NCBI GenBank assembly: GCA_002102555.1 | Contig: MCFL01000038.1 | Coordinates: forward strand, 62,001-126,000 | DNA length: 64,000 bases | Source: Catenaria anguillulae PL171 | Taxonomy: Eukaryota; Blastocladiomycota; Blastocladiomycetes; Blastocladiales; Catenariaceae | Reading direction: 5' to 3' | Shown: piece after piece, positions 55,679-64,000 of the stretch | How the letters are laid out: every line of letters begins with the position of its first letter | Position numbering within the stretch: the stretch's first letter is position 1 | The notes under the pieces: model-generated | What the model saw: only the letters and a program-made list of their open reading frames with translations | What the model was told of the DNA's origin: nothing | Databases searched by the model: none | Made by a program: the position numbers and the translations under genes

Positions 55679-58600
55679 CTAGTTGGACGGGCGGACGACA
55701 GGAGCCGTCACTGCACCGCCACGACGACGACGGCCAAACACGGCCACGGGCTCCTCGGCAGCAGCAGCAGCAGCAGCGGCGGGTGCGGGAGCAGGGGCCG
55801 CGGCCTCGGCTGCGCGCTTGATGATAAACTTTGGCGACGTCCAGCCAGTCACAAGCTCGGCCTGCGGGTTGGCGGGCGATGCAAATGCCTTGGGCTTGAC
55901 ATACTGGATCGCAAGCTTGTACTCGCCATCCGGGTAAACGACAAGGTTCTTGGCATCGAGCGTTGGGTAAGCAGCGCCCTCAAAGGCCTCGGACAAGGGC
56001 TTTTGGAACTGATCCACGTGACGGTTGGCGAAATCTTCGCGGTACACGTAGCCGACAATGGGCGAGTCGGGCTTGGAGGCATCGAGCACGGCAACCGTTG
56101 CGTAACGTGTTGGGAGCACGGTCGAGAAGCGCACGGCCGGGTAGGTGGACAAGTCGGTCGAGTCGAGAGTGAAGGTGTGCACGGGGTCAGCGTCGGTGAA
56201 GGTCTTTGCCGAGTCGGCGTTGGCGGGGTCAAACACGCGGCCGTCAATCAAGGTCGGGTAGTACTCGTGTCCCTCGGCGGGCATCACGGGCATGGTCGAG
56301 TAATCGCCGAGCATGACTGCGTAGGGAACGTTGAGCTGGTCCTTGCGGTCAGCAGTTTGGAGGGTAATGTAACCAGAGAGGAGCCAGTGGCCGGGGGCCG
56401 GGAGCTTGCCAATGAGCGGGACATTGGTGTTGATGGTGGCCTTGATCTTGACCTCTTGACCAGCAGCGAGCGTAATCGAAGGCTTGTCAAAAGTGATACG
56501 CGGGTGGAGTTGAGCCGTCTTGAATCCGGCCGTCTTGACACCACCGTCGCCCATGACGGCACGTGCGGGGGTGTGGTCGAGGCGGTACTGCTTGGTCTCG
56601 GTGCCCTCGTTCTTGATGGTGAGTTCCACGGTGCGAACGGGCGTCTTGGGGTACTGAGGAGTGTCGCCGAGCTCAATCTTGTGGGGCGTGATGGAAATCT
56701 GGTTGCGGAAGAATTGGACAGCGTCGACGAGGCCGCCACCAACCTTGAGGGTCGACTCGACTTGCTCAATACCGTTCAAGATGGTCGGGCGGGAAGTGAT
56801 GGTGAAGCGCTGCTCGAGCTTCTTGAAGCTGTCAATGCCTTGCGACGGACCATTCTTTTCCACCTCGAGCGCAACGATACCCGCCACGTAAGGAGTAGCC
56901 ATGGACGTGCCCGACTCCTGGGCGTAGCCACCCTTGGCGAGCGGGTACGCCGAGTAGATGTTGCCACCGGGAGCGCCAAAAGTGGGCTTGAGGCGGAGCT
57001 GCGTGTCGAGACCCCACGACGAGAAGTCGGAAGGTTGGCCAGCGGTGGCAGATTTGTAAAAATCACCTTCATTATCGAATGCAATCGTCACGTCCTTGCC
57101 GGCGTTGATGGCGTTCCAAATGGCAGTACCGGTGCGGCCAGACACGGTCGTCACGGGCTTTTGTACCTGAGCCTTGTCAATACTTGCGCCAAACACCTCC
57201 TCGGGCTGGTTGTTGTAAATCACGACACCATCGGCGCCAGCGGCAATCGCATTGACGGCCTTTTGGGTGAACGCACAGCCACCACGGCGCACGAGCGCGG
57301 CTCCGCCCTTGAAATGGTTGGCGGGGAAGGCGTCACACCCGTCCGTGGTGGACGTGGGCGGGTTGGGCGAGCGAATGATCTTGACGGGCGTCTTGGTTGC
57401 AAACTTGGGAATGTCTTCCGAGTAGAAGAAGTCGACGGGCTCCTTGAGCTCGTCCACACCAGACACGGTCGCCTTGTTCATGAGTGTGACCAAGTTGTCG
57501 TAGGACGCGATCGAGAGGGCGGATTGCGAGGTACTCGGGGCAGTCACGTACGAAAGACCGGATGTGCCTGATGTTTGCAAGGTTGTCGGCTCAGTTAGAT
57601 GTTGGTTCAACTTGTTGGTGGCAGTGATGATGCAAGAGTGACGCAAAATGTACCTTCGTTACTGGCCGCGGCGACAACGTAGACGCCGTTCTGCGAGAGC
57701 ATGTCAATGGCCTCGTTCTCGGGATGGTCCAAAGACACTTGGGCACCACCAAGAGAAAGCTGCACAACATGAGATTTTTGGGGAGCAAAACGGTAAGAGA
57801 GAGGGAGGGCAACGAGGCAAAAAGGACAAGCAAGAGAGCGGTTAGCGTACGTTGATGACAGCCATGCCGTCTTGGTATGCGAGCTCAAGACCCTGCATGA
57901 TGATATCGGTTGAAGTGCGACCATCACAACCTGGAAACAGCGATTGACAAATGTGAGAAATGGCAGCAAAACGACGGGCAACACCAAAGAAAAGTGAGCG
58001 GGACAAACCAAAGACACGATAAGCGCCGAAAAGGACACCTGGGGCAACACCACGGATCTTGTTGTCGTTGCCACCAATGATACCGGCAACGTGAGTGCCG
58101 TGGCCGTTGCAATCCATCGGGTCTGCATCCGGCTGGAACTTGCCGCTCACTGAATCATCTCCCGTAAAGTCCCACCCCTTGACGACCCTGCACCCAGGGC
58201 CCTTGAACGTCTCGCACTTTTGCCCCGGGACCGCAAATGCCGGGTGCTTCCAATCGATGCCCGAGTCAACAACGCCAACCAAAATGTCCTTGCCAATCAT
58301 CTCGGGGAACTTTTGTTGCAAGTCAAAGACGCCCGTAAGGTTGTGCGCAAACTGGGGAATGGCGGGTTGGCTGTCGAGGGCAAAGAGGCCAGGCCGAGTG
58401 GGGACATCGTATTGGACCACGGGCCAGATCTTCTTGACGCCAGGGGCGTCGGCGACCTTGAGCAGGTCCTCCTTGGACTCGATCTTGACGGCGGCGCCGT
58501 TGAAAACGCGGGTGTAGGACCGAGTGACCTTGACGGGCAGGCGGTTGCGGCGGCTGTTGATGAAGAATACATGGCGGTACACAAGGAAACATGTATGAGC

Positions 58601-59016
58601 GAGGCGTTTGTCGGTGATATCGCAAAATTGTCGCGACACGTGAACGAGATAGGCGTCCCAATGCAATGAGCTGCAGACGCCAAGGATTGCGCCAAGGATG
58701 GGAGTCAAGAATCAAGGAGACACAGGACGCACCAGTAAACGGCAAATGACTCTTGTTGACCCTCAACATCCTTCTTGAGCGACTCGCTGGTTTGGCCAGA
58801 CCTCCGGCCAGCAGGAGCAGTCGCTGCGGGCTTCTTGTCAAACTGCACAATGTACTTGCTCCGAACAAACGATTTGCCGCTTTGGAGCTTGGGCACATAG
58901 ATCTTCTCGTGCTGAGGAAGATCAATCGGGGCGGCCTGCACGACAACTGTCGCGGCGAGCAGCGCCAGTGTCAACGCCAGAAGAATGCTACGCTTGGATG
59001 ATGGCCGCTTGGTCAT
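55679..59016 (-). CDS. Secreted subtilisin-like serine protease (S8) with PA domain
   Basis: Exons 58733-59016, 58009-58553, 57851-57930, 57654-57759 and 55679-57567 give 967 residues, all phase-consistent. A signal peptide (SILLALTLALLAATVVVQAA) is followed by an I9-type propeptide (KYIVQFDKKPA ... VFNGAAVKI). The catalytic triad is Asp191 in VGVVDSGIDW, His246 in NGHGTHVAGIIGG and Ser560 in ESGTSMATPYVAG. A PA domain is inserted between His and Ser (about 400-480: GGAALVRRGGCAFTQKAVNA). Fn3-like beta domains follow the catalytic part, as in cucumisin/Vpr-type subtilases. The tail is Ala/Pro-rich with RRRR. Extracellular protein degradation is likely. The adjacent peptide transporter would fit uptake of its products, though the pairing may be chance. 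Confidence 0.92.
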
Positions 59017-59819
59017 GATGATGGTGAGAGAGAGTGATGCGGGGTACGATCTATGAACAAGTCTATGAGAGTGCGTGGAGGTTGTGATTGTATGGTTGCA
59101 TACGACAACCCAGCCAGTGTGTGCGGGGGTGCCGACCACCATTTATACGCAACCTTGCCCCTGGCGGCCATGCGATTCGCCCACAGCTTGCTACGTACCA
59201 CATCGGGAAGTTACCACAACAAGACCACATGACTCTTCATTCCCATCCATGCATCAGCACGGCATCAGCATCCGTGCACCAGTGTGCCATTTGGCCGACG
59301 TTACGTGGGTGCATTACAGGCCTCGGAACAACAGAAATCAGGGAGTCACCGCACCAGCCTCGCCCGGTTTTGGTATGACCAGTTTTGGTACCGAAAAGGT
59401 CTCTCGTGACCCAATTCTTCTTTCCGTGCATCTGACCGTGTCCACTCGCCAGCCATGACATGGTCACAGATTAGTATGGCGTGACGTTCGAAACCAGCGC
59501 CGGTGCCATCATGAAACCCGACCGCGATTTATCTGCCGCAGAATTTGGGCGTTGGATGTCATGAGAGCGTTGGCTGGTGGATGTCTCACTTGGCACCTTG
59601 GGGAGATCGCGTCTTGGCTTTCCCCCATCGATCGAGATCCCCATGTTTTCATTATTATTACTCAACAAACACCGAAAACAAAGAATGTCTCTTTCGGCGC
59701 TCGTCTGGCCTTCAGTGCGATGATGTGCGCTCATCAGAAAGAGAATGTGAATGTAGATTGCTATTTGCCGTGAACAAGTTCATCCATTGATTTCTGATCC
59801 TGCGCGCAGAGCGGAAACC
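59017..59819. other. Intergenic region (803 bp)
   Basis: This is the 5' flank of the subtilase and the 3' flank of the second receptor. It contains only random-looking ORFs; no RNA gene or repeat is seen. Confidence 0.5.
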
Positions 59820-62800
59820 CTAGTAACCTGCGTCTCTGTCGTTGCCACTGGACGACGACATGTTCGCCCGTTTACCTGATCCTGCTCCAACACGTGGGGA
59901 TCTTCCAACCTCCTTGCTAGACTTGCGCAAGGATGACTTCGAGCTTTGCCGGGACACTTTGCTCGTCGCCGTGGCCGCGAGCAGACTCACCCACGTGTCA
60001 CGCTCTCGCTCGCTCGAAAACTGAATCAGCCACGCCAAGTTTCCACAGGCAATCTCAAGGCAATTCTCGAGCCCGGAGGGAGATGGATCATACCGGATTT
60101 GCTGCAAGAGCAGCGTTGTGCCAAAGACCGGTCCCGCATCCGCTTGCTGATTCGGGATCAGCGTCAAGTAGCCGTCCTTGCTGAAAATGCAAATCTGATT
60201 CATGTGCCAGGTGGCAAACAAGGAGCCCAGACGCTTGACAGGATACACGCCCCGGCAGACAACTTCCGAGTTCTCGCTTATGCCTGCACCACCGCTAACC
60301 TGGGTCCCTTCAAATGCGGGCGAGCTAACGGCTGGAAGCGTTCGGACCTCCAATGTCTTGATGGCCAATGATTCGCCGCCGAGCTGTTTGCCGCCCCTCG
60401 TTCCCTTAGCATGTGGGACGGCTGGGGCGGACCCAACAACAGAGTTGGACATGAGTGCGCGGGCAACACTTGCGCCAGCGTGTTGACCCTTTGTGTGGGT
60501 ATGGTGGGCGACAATGGCGATGCGGCCAACCAAGGCCGCAAATGCAAAAGTCACGGCGTACATGATGGTTGTTTGCTTGACGACAAACGCAGCAAGTGTT
60601 GCTTCGCCAAACTGAAAGACGTGAAAGGTCATGATGACGATGCCGGACAAGATCGAGTTTTGAGATACGTAGAGCATCCAGGACGTTTCGCGGTAGTTGG
60701 TTTGAATGGTGCGGGTCTAGGAAAAGACATGAAGAAATTGAGCGAGATGAAAACTGAAGCCGACACACAGTTTCAATATGCGCTGGTGAGGCAGACTGGA
60801 GGGGAAAGGGCACCTTGTACGCAAGGAATATGAGGGCGGCGAGCAAAATTCCATTGTACACAGTTGAAACAGCTGCGAATGCAGTTTGGACAGAGGTAGA
60901 CTGGCTACTACACCGGTAATGATAGTATGTCCGACTGTTGATCAGGACTGGTGTCTGTGGACCGACGGCCGACCAAACAATGAAAATGAAGCTCTGCCCG
61001 GCCAACACAACAAGTACACCCATAAAGAGCTTCTTTGTGTCGAATTGACCAATCTTGAGGAAGGTATTGTGGAAGATTCGCCACAAGCGGAATGCCTTGG
61101 CTGCACTGCTGACGACCACCAGCTCAAATCCAAAGGCAAACAGCCAGCTGCCGAGCTGACATGTCAGGTGGTGGGCGTCCCAAGTCCAGCAATGTTACTG
61201 GCAATGACGAGCACGCATCCGAGGGTGATCAAGTTGAGGAACGGAAAGCTCAGCGCCAGGACCGTCGGATCGTGTCGGTAATAGACAAGGTATCCCCAGA
61301 CTACACAGATTGCGGCGGCAACAATGCAATTGGCAACCAGCAAGGCAATCCCCGTTGCGCTGTCGAGCGTGGGAACAAGTGCCAGTTGCTCGGGTCGGTC
61401 GCGAGGGACAGTTGGTTTGCCCGAATAGAAACGAACAGGCGCCCTTTGCACAACAGAGGAGTCGGGCAAGACATCGTACACGGGTGTTGCTATCCCATTC
61501 CACCAGTTGTAGACTTGGAATGGGCTGCGACGGTTACCATCCTTGTCAAAGAGCACTTGCCCAGTTACACCCTCGAACGGATCTTCCAAAAAGAATCGCT
61601 GCAGATTTGGATGGTAGCTTCGTGCGAGGACGTCGGTGGCGCTTGTTGCGTTGACAATCTGATTGGCGAACCACACAAGTCAGCACATGCGTCGTTTTCT
61701 CGTCGGAAACGATGCACTCGGACAAGTAGTAGGTACCTTGAGAATACCACGGCCCATGGCGACCAAACAGTCGAGAAACAGAAATGAGAAACCTGGTATA
61801 CTTTCGCCGGGAAACATGTTGTTGAAGCGGGTAATCGAGTCGTTGAACTTTGCTGTATTGGACCGTTCAAGTGAGGCGAAATGCATGAATCCGTTCATGT
61901 TTTCCAGGTCATCTGGTGTCACTGGCAAGTCGCTGTAATAGTTGAAGGCGTCTGGACCAATCCAGACCTGTGATTGCCAGCGATGAAGAAGTTAAAATGC
62001 AGTGCTGTAAAGGAGAAATGTCAATGAGAAGGCGTCCATACCCAATCTGGCCCAATCATTTTCCTCGCTCTATACACAAGAGATTGGGCAAAAACAGTCC
62101 TGAGTCTGGCATTCCCCTGTTCCAACTTATAGTTAAGGCAAAACGTTACCTCGCTTGTCGCATGAGAACCACCACATCCTGCGCCAATGCGGACAAGAAC
62201 ACAATTTGAGATCCCGATTCAAACACCATGTCCAACACGGCGAAAAGTCGGTTTGCCCAGGTTGAATCACACGATGGGCAGTGATGGTCACGCCATTGAC
62301 TGGCGCTGATGCCAAGATGGCGTTGTAAATGCTTTGGGCGTAAGGATCCGAGGCAGCAATGACACTAACGGTTGACCAGCCAAAATGCTTCATTAGTCCC
62401 ATGAATGCTGGCCCTTGTGCAGGGTCCTGTGCGACCTATCCACCAAACACCAAGCACACGTCAATGGCATTTGTGTTAGTGCCTCATGCAAGGCACATAA
62501 ACTGAGAAAGACAAGCAAATACCGTTCGGAAAAAGTATGGAAACGATGACTACACAGAGATGGCAATATTAGATGGAGGAGCGGTCCGTTGTCAGGTCAT
62601 TGCGAAAGCACTTTCAATCACACCTTGTCAGAGAGCTGGCCAGATGTTGCACTGCCGCTGCACATCCAAGTGTACTTTGAGGCCGAACCAAGTGCCTGCG
62701 GAATGGTGTGTATGCTCAGCCAGTCGCCAACCACGCCGACCACATTGTGTTGCGCGACCGCGTTCTGAATGGCGAGTGTTGCATTCAAGATCGAGTAGTT

Positions 62801-63131
62801 TGTCGCAACGTAGTGGACCTGAAAGGAGTGTTGACCCGTCGGGTCAAGGTCCGTCAAGAGCACCTCATTTGCCTTGAGAAAAGCAACCATGTTAGTCACC
62901 GCCTTTCCCAGACCATTTGTCAGGAATGGAAGGTTGACCGAAATCTACAAGTCGTGACGATAGAAAAGAAATGAGTAAAATGAGCCCTTGCGGATATAAC
63001 CCAGACGATGCTGATAAAGCTTGCGAGAAAACAACGTTGAAAATTGCCGCTCTTGCTTGCAACGACAATGCTGAAAGAACGATGAGTACTACGAGTACTC
63101 CTCTTGAAATCAATGCAGTAACTTGTGTCAT
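59820..63131 (-). CDS. Class C GPCR-like receptor: ANF/leucine-binding-type ectodomain, 7TM, C-terminal PH domain
   Basis: Eight exons: 63036-63131, 62624-62944, 62523-62549 (27 nt), 62150-62435, 62042-62069 (28 nt), 61737-61967, 60814-61658 and 59820-60716. After a signal peptide (VLVVLIVLSALSLQARA) comes a type I periplasmic-binding fold: ISVNLPFLTNGLGKAV, VVGVVGDWLSIHTIPQALG, SSFPYFFRT, LMKHFGWSTVSVIAASDPYA and the microexon-spanning MIGPDWVWIGPDAFNYY. Seven helices follow (GIALLVANCIVAAAICVVWG ... TCQLGSWLFAFGFELVV ... TTIMYAVTFAFAALVG). A PH domain sits near the C-terminus (PVKRLGSLFATWHMNQICIF ... LAWLIQFSSERERDTWVSLL). Two one-base undercalls (A4 at 62243-62246; GG at 61167-61168) must be corrected; only then are exons 4 and 7 in phase. 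The corrected length is 910 aa. It is probably an amino-acid-like ligand sensor. Confidence 0.8.
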
Positions 63132-63444
63132 GGTGGCGGATCCGGGAAAGAGAGGGATATGCCGATTCGTCGGATTTGCGCGATTGTCGATTGCACCGAG
63201 CACAATCTCATTCATTCATGTGTGCCAATTAGACTGAGACAGGTGGCGATGGTCATATCGCACTCCTTGACGTGTTCGCAGCGCGCTTCATACCATTACC
63301 AGTGCTGCCCAGCGATTTCAAGGAGCGCGTCAACCCGAAAAGTCGCGCTCGTGCTCGCTTTTGGATGATTCCATCGAAGCCAGCCTTACAGTTGCAGGCA
63401 CACCAACACACATCACCCACGCAACTCTGTGCAAATCAAGAATC
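63132..63444. other. Divergent intergenic region (313 bp)
   Basis: This is the promoter region between the second receptor and the right-edge membrane protein. No further feature is recognised. Confidence 0.5.
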
Positions 63445-64000
63445 ATGAACGGATCCATTCCCGCCGTCAATCCGCCGGCTGGCCACTCGAACCTCGCGAG
63501 CGGCGGTGGCCACCATTCCCACCATCAGCACAAGAAGTCGTCACGCTCGTGTTCTGGCGACAGCATGGGCACGGTCGCGTTGCGGCTCTTCTTTGCAATC
63601 CTGTGTGCCGGATTGGTTGTCTTGCCCTTTTTCTTGTTGTACGGGCGCGAGGTCCGCAACGTTGCAGAGTCGGATCAGCTTTTGCGTTTCATGCCGCCTC
63701 AGCAGGCCGTCAACACTGGATACATTTCGTTCCGCATCAAGCTCTTGTCGATTGATTTGACGCAGGGGCGTTCCGATATGATGATCTATAATGTATGTGC
63801 GGCTTTTTTTCGCTCCCTATGGCAAGATTGAATGCCGACCAAGTTCTATTCTTCATAGATTCGTCCATTTGGTCGTTTTGCGGCTGCTCCTGGATCCATG
63901 TTCCTATCTCGCGACACGATCCTGTTTGTCAACGGCAATCAAATCCGGCTGCCCGCCGACATCCCGCCTGGCGAGCAGCGCATCACGGTTCAACATGCGG
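63445..64000 (+). CDS. Membrane protein, truncated by right window edge (possibly DUF4436-like)
   Basis: Exon 1 is 63445-63792 and exon 2 begins at 63859 (66-nt intron, GTATGT/TAG) and is open at 64000. Visible are a cytoplasmic-looking N-terminus with a His/Ser/Lys cluster (GGGHHSHHQHKKSSRS) and one membrane helix (VALRLFFAILCAGLVVLPFF). A beta-rich domain follows (GYISFRIKLLSIDLTQGRSD, MMIYNIRPFGRFAAAPGSMF, ITVQHA). The order N-terminal helix plus exposed beta domain resembles DUF4436 membrane proteins, but this is a weak recollection. The function is unknown. Confidence 0.6.

Noticed and set aside
55529-57571. 680-codon open frame antisense to the subtilase
   Set aside because: It mirrors the third-position GC bias of the real gene on the other strand; it has no domain, and the sense frame carries the full protease signature.
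59820-63131. Receptor 2 as a pseudogene because of two frame breaks
   Set aside because: Exon phases become exact only after adding one base at each site, all splice sites are intact and motifs are conserved on both sides; decay would not be that tidy.
1-64000. CRISPR arrays, bacterial operons, or a bacterial contig
   Set aside because: Spliceosomal introns, mitochondrial leaders and nuclear chromatin proteins exclude a prokaryotic source; no regularly spaced repeats were seen.

Overview
The window is nuclear DNA from a zoosporic (flagellated) early-diverging fungus. My best guess is Blastocladiomycota (a Catenaria/Allomyces relative), but that placement is an inference. The evidence is short GT-AG introns (mostly 45-120 nt, donors usually GTACGY or GTATGT), fungal housekeeping genes, two ciliary genes (radial spoke protein RSPH14 and Rab23), large class C GPCR-like receptors, a trithorax/MLL-type methyltransferase and a 'DWW' ankyrin-like repeat family. 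There is no operon logic. Genes sit on both strands, often convergent or divergent with about 70-500 bp between them.

Layout: 1-8.6 kb holds a DWW-repeat protein (cut by the left edge), a His-rich unknown, mitochondrial DnaJ and an HST3/HST4-type sirtuin. 8.9-18.1 kb holds a Ser/Thr-rich multi-pass membrane protein, RSPH14, a coiled-coil RING protein divergent from it, Rab23 and a VanZ-like protein. 18.2-24.9 kb holds the 1554-aa KMT2-like methyltransferase and an Rtt103/RPRD-like CID protein. 25.3-28.8 kb is the first receptor. About 28.8-36 kb is a gene-poor accessory stretch with a broken transposase, a broken DWW copy and poorly supported ORFs. 36.2-48.9 kb holds a C2H2 factor, a small unknown, a TBC RabGAP, ACP synthase, an Nrd1/Seb1/SCAF-type RNA-binding protein, cytochrome c1, the VLCFA dehydratase and glutamate 5-kinase. 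49.3-59 kb holds a cysteine-rich secreted peptide, an oligopeptide transporter and a secreted subtilase. 59.8-63.1 kb is the second receptor. A membrane protein runs off the right edge.

The most interesting system is the pair of receptors at 25285-28758 and 59820-63131. Each joins a signal peptide, a bacterial-type periplasmic-binding-protein ectodomain, a class C (GABA-B-like) seven-helix domain and a C-terminal PH-like domain. The two ectodomains belong to different binding-protein folds: betaine/OpuAC-like in the first, leucine-binding/ANF-like in the second. I read them as lineage-specific nutrient or chemoattractant sensors with a built-in membrane- or G-protein-proximal PH module.

Six genes and one fragment-like gene need a one-base correction to read through, nearly always beside a homopolymer. 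I interpret these as assembly indels, not ultrashort introns or pseudogenes, and list the sites. Exon coordinates were worked out by hand from frame, phase and splice signals. They should be treated as models.
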